Shown: in pieces, positions 42,393 through 51,663 of the stretch
Layout of the letters: each line of letters starts with the position of its first letter
How positions within the stretch are numbered: the stretch's first letter is position 1
Source of the DNA: Motiliproteus sediminis
GTDB lineage: Bacteria; Pseudomonadota; Gammaproteobacteria; Pseudomonadales; Balneatricaceae
Length of the DNA: 64,000 nt
Direction: 5' to 3'
NCBI RefSeq assembly: GCF_017912535.1
Contig: NZ_JAERQK010000003.1
Span: 1-64,000, forward strand
The notes under the pieces: generated by a model
What the model saw: only the letters and a program-made list of their open reading frames with translations
Told to the model about the DNA's origin: nothing
Databases searched by the model: none
Made by a program: the position numbers and the translations under genes

Positions 42393-44072
42393 TTACAGCA
42401 GACCGGCCTGCTGCAGCTGGTCGTACCCCTGCTTGACGCTGGCGGCGATGTTGTCGGCGCTGACCGCGACGCGTTGGGTGGCGTCACTTTCGGCGGTGGC
42501 AATCAGCACGATAAAGCCATTGGCTTCCAGCAATGCGGCGGTGGCATCGATCGATTCCAGCGCGTCACTGTCGCTGATCACGGCCACCAGGCGGCCCTGA
42601 TCAAACAGCACCTTCTCCAGACTGTAGGCAGCGCTGAGGCGGGCTTGTTCGTCCGCACCGGTCAGATAGAGGGACCCGTGCTGCTGGCCGAAACGCAGCG
42701 CGCGGTCAGCCTGAGTCACCAGTGGGCACTCGCTGATGTGGATCTCGTCACCGGCCAGTTTGGCCGCTATGGCCGGCCCGGCGATCATGCCGGCGCCGAC
42801 GGTGAGGTTGCTGAGGCGATCAATGACGATAAAGGAGCCGGTGCCGGGGTGGTGGCGGTAATCGTCGCAAACCACGGCGCGGTCCAAGGTCAGTTCACAC
42901 AAAGCGATCTCGTTCAGCGCCAGTTCGCTGGTGCGGGTCTCTTCCAGGGTGTTGACGTCGATCTTGTGATCCAGATTGGACACTCGACCGGTGACGGTGG
43001 TGGTACCAATCTTGACCAAATACTCCTTGCCGGGCTTCAGCGGGGCCTCGTTCATCCACACCAGATGGGCGTTGAAACGATTGATCACCGCAGGCACTTT
43101 GTGGCTGTGGACGATCATGTCACCGCGGCTGACGTCAATCTCGTCTTCCAGCGTCAGCGTCACCGACATCGGGGCAAAGGCTTCGTCGAGGTCACCATCC
43201 CAGGTGACGATCGACTTCACCTTGCTGTTCTTGCCGGAGGGCAGCACGGTGATCTCGTCGCCGGGGCGGACAATACCGGAGGCCAGGGTGCCGCAGTAAC
43301 CGCGGAAATCCAGGTTGGGGCGGTTGACGTACTGGACCGGGAAACGCAGATCGTCGAAGTTGCGGTCAGCGGCGATCTCGACGGTTTCGAGAATCTCCAT
43401 CAGCGGCTGATCCCGGTACCAGGGCATCGTGTCGCTAAGGCTGACCACGTTGTCGCCCTTGAGGGCGGAGAGCGGCACGAAGTGCAGGTCTTTCATGTTG
43501 AGACCGGCGGCGAACGCCTGGAACTCGTGCTTGATCTCTTCAAACCGTGCCTCGCTGTAATCCACCAGATCCATCTTGTTGATGGCGATCACGGTATGCT
43601 TGATCCCCAGCAGTGAGGTGATAAAGCTGTGGCGCTTGGTCTGGGTCTGCACCCCGTGGCGGGCGTCGATCAGGATCACTGCCAGGTCGCAGGTGGAGGC
43701 GCCGGTAGCCATGTTGCGGGTGTACTGCTCATGCCCGGGGGTGTCGGCAATAATGAACTTGCGCTTGGCGGTGGAGAAGTAGCGGTAGGCCACATCGATG
43801 GTGATGCCCTGCTCGCGCTCCGCCTGCAGGCCGTCCACCAGCAGCGCCAGATCGATCTCGCCACCGGTCGTGCCGGATTTGATGCTGTCGGATTTGATCG
43901 CTTCCAGCTGATCTTCATAGATCATCTTGGAGTCGTGCAGCAGGCGCCCGATCAGGGTGCTTTTGCCGTCATCTACGTTGCCGCAGGTAAGAAAACGCAG
44001 CAGCTCTTTCTGTTCGTGTTGGGCCAGGTAGGCGTCGATATCGGTGCTGATCAGCTCGGATTGATGGCTCAT
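42393..44072 (-). CDS. cysN: Sulfate adenylyltransferase large subunit with decayed APS-kinase tail
   Basis: 559 residues. The first 460 form the GTPase subunit of ATP sulfurylase, which with CysD makes APS from sulfate and ATP: P-loop [33 protein letters not shown]. coli CysN stops near 475. Here about 95 more residues follow (465-559). They align in shape with the start of an APS kinase (CysC): HGSLYLTG fits GxVxWLTG, and [12 protein letters not shown] and [12 protein letters not shown] fit later segments. But the P-loop (normally GLSGSGKS) reads GADEQARL, so it cannot bind ATP normally, and the domain is cut short. Gap to cysD is 49 nt. Confidence 0.96.
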   Translation of the reverse strand: MSHQSELISTDIDAYLAQHEQKELLRFLTCGNVDDGKSTLIGRLLHDSKMIYEDQLEAIKSDSIKSGTTGGEIDLALLVDGLQAEREQGITIDVAYRYFSTAKRKFIIADTPGHEQYTRNMATGASTCDLAVILIDARHGVQTQTKRHSFITSLLGIKHTVIAINKMDLVDYSEARFEEIKHEFQAFAAGLNMKDLHFVPLSALKGDNVVSLSDTMPWYRDQPLMEILETVEIAADRNFDDLRFPVQYVNRPNLDFRGYCGTLASGIVRPGDEITVLPSGKNSKVKSIVTWDGDLDEAFAPMSVTLTLEDEIDVSRGDMIVHSHKVPAVINRFNAHLVWMNEAPLKPGKEYLVKIGTTTVTGRVSNLDHKIDVNTLEETRTSELALNEIALCELTLDRAVVCDDYRHHPGTGSFIVIDRLSNLTVGAGMIAGPAIAAKLAGDEIHISECPLVTQADRALRFGQQHGSLYLTGADEQARLSAAYSLEKVLFDQGRLVAVISDSDALESIDATAALLEANGFIVLIATAESDATQRVAVSADNIAASVKQGYDQLQQAGLL

Positions 44073-44121
44073 GGTGTCGCTCGTGTCTCGTTCGTTCGGT
44101 TGCCGCAGTGGAATCGGTGGT

Positions 44122-45039
44122 TTAGAAATAACCTTCTCGCTTCTTCTGCTCCATGGACCCGGCTTGGTCGTGGTCGATGGCGCGGCCCTGGCGTTCGGAG
44201 GTGGTGGTCAGCAGCATCTCCTGAATGATCTCCGGCAGGGTGGCGGCTTCTGACTCAACCGCGCCGGTCAGCGGGTAGCAGCCGAGGGTGCGGAAGCGGA
44301 CTTTCTTCTGCATCGGTACCTCGCCCTCTTTGAGGGGCATGCGTTCGTCGTCAACCATGATCAGCATGCCGTCGCGCTCCACCACCGGGCGCTCGTCGGA
44401 CAGATACAGCGGTACAATCGGAATATCTTCGAGGTGGATGTATTGCCAGATATCCAGCTCGGTCCAGTTGGAGAGCGGGAATACGCGAATGCTTTCACCG
44501 CGGTCGATCTTGGCGTTGAACAGGCTCCACAGCTCTGGACGCTGGTTCTTGGGGTCCCAGCGGTGGGCGTTGTCGCGGAAGGAGAATACCCGCTCCTTGG
44601 CGCGTGATTTCTCTTCGTCACGGCGGGCGCCGCCGAAGGCCGCGTCAAACTTGTACTTGTTCAGCGCCTGTTTGAGGGAGGCGGTTTTCATCACGTCGGT
44701 GTGTTTGGCCGAACCATGGGTGAAGGGGCCGATACCGGCGTCTACCCCCTCCTGATTGATGTGCACGATCAGGTCCATGCCCGCTTCCTTGGCCATCTGG
44801 TCGCGAAAGGCAATCATCTCTTTGAACTTCCAGGTGGTGTCGACGTGCATCAGCGGAAACGGCGGCTTGCCCGGATAAAAAGCCTTGCGCGCCAGGTGCA
44901 GCATCACTGAGGAGTCCTTGCCGATGGAGTAGAGCATCACCGGGCGTTCGAATTCGGCCGCGACTTCGCGAATGATCTGGATGCTCTCGGCCTCCAGCTG
45001 TTTGAGGTGGGTCAGTCGATGTTCAGGTAATGCGTTCAT
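44122..45039 (-). CDS. cysD: Sulfate adenylyltransferase small subunit
   Basis: 305 residues, PP-loop family. Conserved parts: [18 protein letters not shown] (pyrophosphate loop SxGKDS), [29 protein letters not shown] and [11 protein letters not shown]. It activates sulfate with CysN in the cytosol. Start: ATG 45039 (MNALPEH), which gives the family's length; a frame extending 16 codons upstream is not convincing. The upstream region is unusually AT-rich and shared with the divergent TSUP gene, the expected site for CysB control. Confidence 0.97.
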   Translation of the reverse strand: MNALPEHRLTHLKQLEAESIQIIREVAAEFERPVMLYSIGKDSSVMLHLARKAFYPGKPPFPLMHVDTTWKFKEMIAFRDQMAKEAGMDLIVHINQEGVDAGIGPFTHGSAKHTDVMKTASLKQALNKYKFDAAFGGARRDEEKSRAKERVFSFRDNAHRWDPKNQRPELWSLFNAKIDRGESIRVFPLSNWTELDIWQYIHLEDIPIVPLYLSDERPVVERDGMLIMVDDERMPLKEGEVPMQKKVRFRTLGCYPLTGAVESEAATLPEIIQEMLLTTTSERQGRAIDHDQAGSMEQKKREGYF

Positions 45040-45099
45040 AGTGTCTGCTCTAGCTCGTTCGGTCGTGCGCAGGCGCACAGGCGCCATGATCGATGGCGC

Positions 45100-45105
45100 A
45101 TATTA
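45100..45105 (-). promoter_or_regulatory. Candidate -10 box of the cysDN promoter
   Basis: TAATAT on the minus strand, at the edge of an AT-rich block (about 45111-45290). There is no good -35 box, which fits an activator-dependent promoter such as one controlled by CysB. Supported only by position and composition. Confidence 0.35.
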
Positions 45106-45254
45106 CTCGACCTGGAAATAAAATAAAAAAGAATAAATTAGAATCTTTTTATTCGATTTGGTTATTTTTGATCCGTCTTGCACCCTCGCACCGGCACTGC
45201 CTTTTGCTGGGCTTTATATTCCAAAAAGCGCTATATAAATTTCAATATATTCTT

Positions 45255-45282
45255 TTGAGTTATATTTGCGGTTTCCTATGAT
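45255..45282 (+). promoter_or_regulatory. Candidate sigma-70 promoter of the TSUP/cysI side
   Basis: TTGAGT at 45255-45260 and TATGAT at 45277-45282 with a 16-bp spacer, inside the AT-rich intergenic block. Transcription would start near 45289, 26 nt before the TSUP start codon. Confidence 0.5.
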
Positions 45283-45314
45283 AACGCCTCTTATTACACC
45301 TGAGTAGTTTGTGC

Positions 45315-46097
45315 ATGGAACTGGCCTATAGCATTGCCGGCCTGGTGGTTGGCTTCATCGTCGGATTGACCGGTATCGGCGGCGGGGCGTTGATGACCCC
45401 GATTTTGATCGTCGGCTTCGGTATCAACCCGCTGGTGGCGGTCAGTACCGACCTGCTCTACGCCGCGATCACCAAGTTTGGTGGTGTCTGGCCCTACGCC
45501 AAGAAAAAGCTGGTGGCCTGGAAGGTGGTGGGAGCGATGTTAGTGGGCTCGGTGCCCGGCAGTCTGGTCACCCTGTGGATTCTGTCGCGGATCGACCATC
45601 CGGAGACGCTGGAGCACCTGATCAACCTCACCCTGGGCGTCAGTCTGGTGTTGACCTCGGTTGCGGTGTTTATGCGTAACCGTATCCGCGAGGCGGTGAT
45701 CAATTACCACGCGCCGGAGCTGAAGGCGTTGGCGCGCCGCTGGCGGTTGCCGATCACCTCTCTGGCGGGCTTGTTTCTGGGGGGGCTGGTAACCTTGTCC
45801 TCTGTCGGTGCCGGCGCGCTGGGAACGGCATTGCTGATCCTGCTGTTTCCCCACATGACCATGCCGATGATCGTTGCCACTGACCTTGTGCACGCGGTGG
45901 TATTGACCAGCGTGGCCGGTGTTGGCCACTGGCAGATGGGCAACGTGGATACCACGCTGCTGGTCTACCTGCTGATCGGCTCACTGCCCGGTGTCTATGT
46001 CGGCGGCCATTTGGGAACGCGCTTGTCTCCCAAAGTAATGCAGCCCATTATGGGCAGCCTTTTGCTGGTGATCGGCCTGCGCTTTGTCATCGGCTAA
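45315..46097 (+). CDS. TSUP (TauE/SafE) family sulfite/sulfate permease
   Basis: 260 residues with about seven to eight membrane segments. The two TSUP repeats show as GFIVGLTGIGGGALMTPILI near the start and LGGLVTLSSVGAGALGTALLI in the second half. TSUP proteins move sulfur-containing anions. Beside cysD and cysI, uptake of sulfate or export of excess sulfite are both plausible; the direction cannot be read. Start: ATG 45315, as the TTG two codons upstream has no better site. Divergent from cysD. Confidence 0.88.
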   Translation: MELAYSIAGLVVGFIVGLTGIGGGALMTPILIVGFGINPLVAVSTDLLYAAITKFGGVWPYAKKKLVAWKVVGAMLVGSVPGSLVTLWILSRIDHPETLEHLINLTLGVSLVLTSVAVFMRNRIREAVINYHAPELKALARRWRLPITSLAGLFLGGLVTLSSVGAGALGTALLILLFPHMTMPMIVATDLVHAVVLTSVAGVGHWQMGNVDTTLLVYLLIGSLPGVYVGGHLGTRLSPKVMQPIMGSLLLVIGLRFVIG

Positions 46098-46175
46098 CCC
46101 TAATTCCTTAAGCACTAAGCTTTGAAACCTCGGCAGGCGATGCCTTCCGACAGTAGTTAACGAAGGTAGACAGCG

Positions 46176-47834
46176 ATGTATATCTACAACGAGCTGGACC
46201 AGCAACTGATCGAACAGCGGGCCGAGCAGTTCCGCGATCAGGTCAGACGTTATCTGGCCGGCCAGATTGCCGAAGATGAGTTCCGCGTGCTGCGGTTGCA
46301 GAACGGACTCTATATCCAACGCCACGCGCCGATGCTGCGGGTGGCCATCAACTACGGCCTGCTGTCGTCCCAGCAGTTACGTGCGTTGGCTGAAGTGTCG
46401 CGCAAGTACGACAAGAGCTACGCCCACTTCACCACCCGCCAGAATGTGCAGTTCAACTGGCCGGCGCTGGAGCAGGTACCGGATATCCTGGCGGACCTGG
46501 CCAAGGTGCAGATGCACGCCATTCAGACCAGCGGTAGCTGTATCCGTAGTGTGGGCTCCGATCATTTCGCCGGTGTGTTTGCTGACGAGATTGAAGATCC
46601 GCGTCCCTGGAGCGAGATCATCCGTCAGTGGGCCGCGTTGCATCCCGAATTCGCTTATCTGCCGCGCAAGTTCAAGATTGCCTGTACCGGCTCCAGATCG
46701 GACCGTGCCGCCACACAGGTGCACGACATAGGCGTCCACGTGGTGAACAATGATGCCGGCGAGCAGGGGTTCGAAATTCTTGTCGGCGGCGGCCTCGGTC
46801 GCACACCGATGATCGGTAAGGTGATTCGCGATTTTCTGCCGCGCCAAGAATTGCTGGCCTATCTGGAAGCGATTCTGCGGGTCTATAACTTGTGGGGCCG
46901 TCGTGACAACAAGTACAAGGCGCGGATCAAGATTCTGGTGCAGAGCCTGGGTGTGGAGGATTTCCGCAACCGGGTCGAAGCCGAGTGGGAACGGATCAAG
47001 GGCGGCGAGCTGACCCTGACCGATGCCTACGTTGATCGGATCAAGGCTGATTTCCAACCACCGGCCTACGATGCCAATGCCGCGGCAGACACCAGCTACG
47101 CTGAAAAGCTCGCCAGCGAGCGTGATTTTGCCGTCTGGATCGAACGCAATACCGTGCCTCATAAGGTGGCCGGCTATCGTGCCGTGACCCTGACTCTGAA
47201 AGATTATCTCAAGGCTCCCGGTGACCTTTCCGATGTTCAGATGGACGAGGTCGCCGATCTGGCTGATCGCTACAACTTCGGTGAGGTGCGCACCACCCAC
47301 GAGCAGAACATGGTGTTTGCCCATATCAAGCAGGCGGACCTTTACCCCTTGTGGCAGGCCCTGGGCGAACTCGGTCTGGCGCGTCCGGTCGTCGGCACCA
47401 TCAACGATATGATCTGCTGTCCCGGACTGGATTTCTGCAGTCTGGCCAATGCGGAAACCCTGAGCGTGGCCCGTCAGGTACAGGAGCGCTTCGATGATAT
47501 GGACTACCTCTATGACCTCGGCGACCTGTCGCTGAAGATGTCTGGTTGTATCAACGCCTGTGCCCATCACCACGTGGGGCATATCGGGATTCTGGGAGTC
47601 GACAAGAATGGCGAGTCCTACTACCAGTTTACTCTGGGCGGATCGGCGGCCGAAGATGCATCGATCGGTAAGGTGCTGGGTAAGTCGATTCCGCTGGCCG
47701 AGGTCGGCGATACCCTGCAGAAGATCCTCGATACTTACGTTGAGATTCGCGATGAGGGCGAGCGCTTCCTCGATACTGTCCGTCGCGTGGGTAACCAACC
47801 GTTTAAGGAGCGTGTCTATGCCGCTAATCATTGA
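46176..47834 (+). CDS. cysI: Sulfite reductase, siroheme [4Fe-4S] subunit
   Basis: 552 residues. Reduces sulfite to sulfide in the cytosol. HFTTRQNVQFNW is the substrate/siroheme arginine segment. The coupled siroheme-[4Fe-4S] ligands are CPGLDFC (C-x5-C, about 415-421) and SGCINAC (C-x3-C, about 459-463). Length and the DUF934 gene behind it match the Pseudomonas-type CysI rather than the E. coli CysI that works with CysJ; no CysJ flavoprotein is in the window, so the electron donor may be ferredoxin or the partner protein. AAGGTAG precedes the ATG. Confidence 0.96.
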   Translation: MYIYNELDQQLIEQRAEQFRDQVRRYLAGQIAEDEFRVLRLQNGLYIQRHAPMLRVAINYGLLSSQQLRALAEVSRKYDKSYAHFTTRQNVQFNWPALEQVPDILADLAKVQMHAIQTSGSCIRSVGSDHFAGVFADEIEDPRPWSEIIRQWAALHPEFAYLPRKFKIACTGSRSDRAATQVHDIGVHVVNNDAGEQGFEILVGGGLGRTPMIGKVIRDFLPRQELLAYLEAILRVYNLWGRRDNKYKARIKILVQSLGVEDFRNRVEAEWERIKGGELTLTDAYVDRIKADFQPPAYDANAAADTSYAEKLASERDFAVWIERNTVPHKVAGYRAVTLTLKDYLKAPGDLSDVQMDEVADLADRYNFGEVRTTHEQNMVFAHIKQADLYPLWQALGELGLARPVVGTINDMICCPGLDFCSLANAETLSVARQVQERFDDMDYLYDLGDLSLKMSGCINACAHHHVGHIGILGVDKNGESYYQFTLGGSAAEDASIGKVLGKSIPLAEVGDTLQKILDTYVEIRDEGERFLDTVRRVGNQPFKERVYAANH

Positions 47835-48300
47835 TCGTCAGCCGGCGGCTGATACCTGGGTTCGCGTCGACAGCGAAGAGGGGCTGAAGCAGTCCGGTGA
47901 TCTGCTGGTGGATTTTGCCCTGTGGCTAGAGCATGCGGATCAGCTGAAGGCGCGCGACGGCCGGTTGGGTGTGGTGATTGATGGTGACAGCGAACTCGAC
48001 CCGCTGCTCTCCGATCTGGACCGTCTGGCTTTGGTTGCCGTGGCCTTCCCCAGTTTTGCTGACGGCCGCGGTTTCAGTCTGGCGCGTATGCTGCGGCAAC
48101 ATCATGGCTTTACCGGCGAGATTCGCGCGGTGGGCGACGTCACCTGGGATCGGCTGCGCTATATGGCCCGCTGCGGCATAAACGCCTATGATGTGCCCGC
48201 TGAGCGCTACAGTGATGATATGCTTAGCGCCTTTGACGAGATCACCGTCTGTTATCAGGGTGCCGAGGACGATCCCCGTCCCATCTATCGGCAGTCCTGA
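47818..48300 (+). CDS. DUF934 family protein, CysI partner
   Basis: 160 residues, soluble. The gene starts inside the end of cysI (17-nt overlap) with AAGGAG 7 nt before the ATG, so translation is coupled. Recognisable family parts: GVVIDGDSELDPLLSDLDRLALVAVAFPSF spread over about 45-75, DGRGFSLARMLRQ, GEIRAVGDVTWDRLRYMARCGINAYDV. The conserved DUF934 family almost always sits next to cysI; a role in assembly or electron supply to sulfite reductase is presumed. A longer frame from 47560 runs wholly inside cysI and is not used. Confidence 0.92.
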   Translation: MPLIIDRQPAADTWVRVDSEEGLKQSGDLLVDFALWLEHADQLKARDGRLGVVIDGDSELDPLLSDLDRLALVAVAFPSFADGRGFSLARMLRQHHGFTGEIRAVGDVTWDRLRYMARCGINAYDVPAERYSDDMLSAFDEITVCYQGAEDDPRPIYRQS

Positions 48301-48340
48301 GCGGCAAGGGTGGCGGAAGAACAGCGAGGGAGAATAAGCA

Positions 48341-49054
48341 GTGACCCAGCTTGAAAGTGCATTGCAGGCCAAGGTTGATCATTCCATTGGTCTGCTCAAG
48401 GAGGCTCTGGAAACCTATGGTGAGGTGACCTTCGCCAACAGTCTCGGGGCTGAGGATGTGGTGATTACCGATCTGATCTGTCGACATGTGCCCGGTATCG
48501 AAATCTTCAGTCTGGATACCGGCCGCCTGCCGGAAGAGACTCTGCAACTGCTGGCTAAGATCGAGCAGCGCTACGATACCAAGGTCAAAGTCTACTACCC
48601 CGATGCGACCCAGCTGGAAGCCTATGTCCACCAGAACGGTATCAACGCCTTCTACCAGAGCGTCGAGCTGCGCAAGGGCTGCTGCCACGTGCGCAAAGTG
48701 GAGCCGCTTAAGCGCGCGCTGGCGGATAAGAAAGCCTGGGTAACCGGTATTCGCCGCGAGCAGGCAGTAACTCGCGGTACCATCGAGTTCAGCGAATGGG
48801 ACGAAGGTAACCAGTTGCAGAAACTGAATCCGCTGGCGGACTGGAGCGAGAAAGAGGTCTGGGCTTACATCAAAGCCTGCGAATTACCTTACAACGCGCT
48901 TCATGATCAGCACTACCCCAGTATCGGTTGTGCGCCCTGTACTCGCTCTATCGCCATGGGTGAGGATGTGCGTGCCGGCCGCTGGTGGTGGGAGAATCCC
49001 GAGTTGAAGGAGTGTGGTCTGCACCCTGCCAGTTCGTTGAACAAACCCTCCTGA
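48341..49054 (+). CDS. cysH: APS reductase (assimilatory, [4Fe-4S] type)
   Basis: 237 residues. Reduces adenylyl sulfate to sulfite with thioredoxin. The cysteine pairs GCCHVRK and IGCAPCTR bind a [4Fe-4S] cluster, found in APS-using enzymes and absent from PAPS reductases such as E. coli CysH. The catalytic Cys is in KECGLH near the C-terminus. PP-loop-like segment: NSLGAEDVVITDL. This means the pathway here needs no APS kinase, which fits the decayed kinase tail of CysN. Start: GTG 48341 with GAGGGAG upstream. Terminated by a strong hairpin. Confidence 0.96.
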   Translation: MTQLESALQAKVDHSIGLLKEALETYGEVTFANSLGAEDVVITDLICRHVPGIEIFSLDTGRLPEETLQLLAKIEQRYDTKVKVYYPDATQLEAYVHQNGINAFYQSVELRKGCCHVRKVEPLKRALADKKAWVTGIRREQAVTRGTIEFSEWDEGNQLQKLNPLADWSEKEVWAYIKACELPYNALHDQHYPSIGCAPCTRSIAMGEDVRAGRWWWENPELKECGLHPASSLNKPS

Positions 49055-49065
49055 CGAGGACACCC

Positions 49066-49097
49066 ACAAGGCCGCATCTCGCGGCCTTGTTTGTTTT
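49066..49097 (+). terminator. Rho-independent terminator after cysH
   Basis: A 10-bp stem (ACAAGGCCGC with GCGGCCTTGT), 5-nt loop, and a T-rich tail. It starts 11 nt past the cysH stop and ends the TSUP-cysI-DUF934-cysH unit. cysG begins 46 nt further on. Confidence 0.9.
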
Positions 49098-49142
49098 AGG
49101 CTATGGGTTTCCCTAACCCGATCGTAATGCGGAGTCAAACAC

Positions 49143-50591
49143 GTGGATTTTCTGCCCCTTTTTTTCGATCTCAAGGGTCGCGACTGCTTGCTGGTGGGCG
49201 GTGGTGTGGTGGCGCAGCGCAAGGCCGGCCTGCTGGTGCGTGCCGGAGCGCGGGTGGTGGCGGTAGCGCCGGCGTTTACCGATGAACTGACCGCACTGCT
49301 CACGGCCAACGGCGGGGCGCTGGTGGTCGGCGACTATTGTGCCCAACTGCTGGAAGGTAAAGTGCTGGTAATTGCGGCCACCGATGATGATTCGGTCAAT
49401 CGCCAGGTGCATGCGGATGCCGTGGCGATCAATCTGCCGATTAACGTGGTGGACTGCCCCGGACTTTGCAGTTTCGTGTTTCCCTCTATCGTCGATCGTT
49501 CGCCCATTGTCGTGGCGGTTTCCAGTGGCGGCCGCGCTCCGGTACTGGCGCGGCTACTGCGGGCCCGGTTGGAAACCCTGATTCCCACCTCCTACGGCCG
49601 CCTGGGGCAGCTGGCCGGTCGCTTCCGTGAGCAGGTCAAGCAGCGCTTCAGCTCCCTGCGGGAACGCCGCCAGTTCTGGGAGCGGGTGTTTCAGGGCACC
49701 GTGGCCGAGCGGGTCGCTGCCGGTCAGGAACAGCAAGCGGAAGCGTTGCTGCAACGGATGCTGGAGCAGCATGAGCACCAGCCGGCGGTTGGTGAAGTGT
49801 ATCTGGTGGGGGCCGGTCCCGGCGATCCGGAACTGCTGACCTTCAAGGCGTTGCGGTTGATGCAGCAGGCCGATGTGGTGCTCTACGACCGGCTGGTTTC
49901 CGAGGCGGTGATGAATCTCTGCCGGGTTGATGCTGACCGTATCTACGTCGGCAAGGCGCGTTCCAATCATGCGGTGCCGCAGGAGGATATCAATCAGCTG
50001 CTGGTGACGTTGGCCCAGCAGGGGAAGCGGGTGCTGCGGCTGAAGGGCGGTGATCCCTTTATCTTCGGGCGCGGCGGTGAGGAGCTGGCACTGCTGGCCG
50101 AGCAGGGGGTGCCGTTTCAGGTGGTGCCGGGCATCACTGCCGCCTCAGCGTGTTCGGCGTCGGCGGGAATCCCGCTGACCCATCGTGATTATGCCCAGTC
50201 GGTGAAGTTTGTCACCGGCCAGTTGCAGAATCGTACCAGTGAACTCAACTGGCCCGAGCTGGTGCACCCCAACCAGACCATCGTGTTCTATATGGGGCTG
50301 CATCGGTTGGGTTATCTCTGTGCCCAGTTAACGCGGCACGGCAAACCGGCGGATACCCCGGTGGCGCTGATACAGCAGGGTGGGACGCCAGACCAGCGAG
50401 TGCTGACCGGCACCCTGGCTACCATTGCGGAGCTCAACGAAGCTGCCCAGCTGCAACCTCCCTCGCTGATTATTGTTGGTGAGGTGGTTAATCTGCATCA
50501 GCGACTGGCCTGGTTTGGCGACCAGGCCCGTGGCCATAGCGGTGAGCAGACCGGCCTGATCGATCTACTCGGCGGTAACCGCGCCGGATAA
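49143..50591 (+). CDS. cysG: Siroheme synthase, trifunctional
   Basis: 482 residues. Makes siroheme for sulfite reductase from uroporphyrinogen III. The N-terminal half (about 1-205) is the NAD-dependent dehydrogenase/ferrochelatase: [16 protein letters not shown], and [20 protein letters not shown] with the Ser of the phosphoserine site. The C-terminal half is the SAM methyltransferase: [56 protein letters not shown]. Start: GTG 49143. The last 27 nt overlap the end of the convergent glucosaminidase gene. Confidence 0.97.
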   Translation: MDFLPLFFDLKGRDCLLVGGGVVAQRKAGLLVRAGARVVAVAPAFTDELTALLTANGGALVVGDYCAQLLEGKVLVIAATDDDSVNRQVHADAVAINLPINVVDCPGLCSFVFPSIVDRSPIVVAVSSGGRAPVLARLLRARLETLIPTSYGRLGQLAGRFREQVKQRFSSLRERRQFWERVFQGTVAERVAAGQEQQAEALLQRMLEQHEHQPAVGEVYLVGAGPGDPELLTFKALRLMQQADVVLYDRLVSEAVMNLCRVDADRIYVGKARSNHAVPQEDINQLLVTLAQQGKRVLRLKGGDPFIFGRGGEELALLAEQGVPFQVVPGITAASACSASAGIPLTHRDYAQSVKFVTGQLQNRTSELNWPELVHPNQTIVFYMGLHRLGYLCAQLTRHGKPADTPVALIQQGGTPDQRVLTGTLATIAELNEAAQLQPPSLIIVGEVVNLHQRLAWFGDQARGHSGEQTGLIDLLGGNRAG

Positions 50592-51656
50592 GGTGTTGCC
50601 GGCGATTGCCTTGACCGCGGCAGACACCGGGGTGCTGTCCGTTGCGGTCGCGGCGCTGACCGCCTGGGTCGCCAGTGAGGCTGCGGCGTTCGCGTCGTTT
50701 ATCAACCCGGCGTCCAAAGAGCTAACCGCATCGACCGATGCTGCCGCGTCGCTGGCTGGTGTGTCGGCCACCAGAATCGGATCGGGCTGGTCGATCACTA
50801 CCTGCACCAGCTCGTAACAGGGGTGGTCTGTATCCACATTGCCCCACCAGGGCCGGGCCCAGGGTTCGAGCTCGTTGATCCGCATCATCGCCCGCAACTC
50901 CTGCACATAATGGCTGCCGCGCTCTGAATAGCCGGTCAGACCTGCTGCCAGCGCCCGGCCGCTAAGCGGTTTCTGTTGCTGACGCAGACAGCTGCGGATG
51001 GCACGCATGTCGCGGTAACTGCTGTTGGCATTAAGGTTGATCAGGTAACGGTTGATCCCCTCCTCGACACTGTCGTACGCGGCGACCTCATGGGTGGCGC
51101 CCTCTGCCCGCTGCAGCGGGGCCAGCCCGCAGCCGGGGCGAAAACACCACATGCCGAACAGGTTGTTGCCTTCACGGGCAAACCGGGATGTGCCCCAGGC
51201 GGATTCATTGGCGGCCTGGGCCAGCACCATCGCGGTAGGGATCTGGCCGACCTTGCGCTTCAGTCGCGCCAGTTGTTCGGCTGGCTGCGCGCTATCCACC
51301 CGGAACAGCTCTGCCATCTGCTGCAGCCAGGCGAGGTCGTCCGGATGCAGTCCGCCCTGATCGACGAAGGCCTGATCCAGCTTCAGCAGGTGTGTTCGCA
51401 GGGTTGCCAGGTGGTTGTTCTGGTGCGCTACCAGCGGCTCAAGAAAGCCGAAAAATTCAGCTTTCTTGGTTTTGACATCGGTGATCTGGCTGAAGTCGGG
51501 CAGCGATGCGTCATTGAACTCGGGCTGCAGTGCCGGCGCATGACCGATGCGCTGATAGTGCGGCTCACCGTCGCGCACCGGCTCGGAGGGCTGGCAGGCG
51601 GCCAGAACCAGAGTCAGAGCGGCGAGGATTGGTCGGGTTGCGGGGTAACGAATCAT
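50565..51656 (-). CDS. Bax-like glucosaminidase lipoprotein
   Basis: 363 residues. A lipoprotein signal ([12 protein letters not shown], Cys about 19) anchors it in the envelope. The glucosaminidase domain of the Bax/FlgJ type spans about 130-290: [31 protein letters not shown] holds the catalytic Glu (in NESAWG), followed by [16 protein letters not shown] and [15 protein letters not shown]. It should cleave peptidoglycan glycan strands. A low-complexity Ala/Ser tail of about 60 residues ends it. Start: ATG 51656 with AGGAG upstream; the frame extends 56 codons further but into unrelated sequence. Confidence 0.9.
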   Translation of the reverse strand: MIRYPATRPILAALTLVLAACQPSEPVRDGEPHYQRIGHAPALQPEFNDASLPDFSQITDVKTKKAEFFGFLEPLVAHQNNHLATLRTHLLKLDQAFVDQGGLHPDDLAWLQQMAELFRVDSAQPAEQLARLKRKVGQIPTAMVLAQAANESAWGTSRFAREGNNLFGMWCFRPGCGLAPLQRAEGATHEVAAYDSVEEGINRYLINLNANSSYRDMRAIRSCLRQQQKPLSGRALAAGLTGYSERGSHYVQELRAMMRINELEPWARPWWGNVDTDHPCYELVQVVIDQPDPILVADTPASDAAASVDAVSSLDAGLINDANAAASLATQAVSAATATDSTPVSAAVKAIAGNTLSGAVTAE

Positions 51657-51663
51657 AGTGCTC

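Noticed and set aside
42474-43616. 380-codon plus-strand frame
   Set aside because: Antisense of cysN; no start signal or family motif.
47560-47817. 5' extension of the DUF934 frame
   Set aside because: Lies within cysI in another frame; a strong Shine-Dalgarno marks the start at 47818.
46377-47831. 484-codon minus-strand frame
   Set aside because: Antisense of cysI, which has the siroheme-cluster cysteines on the plus strand.
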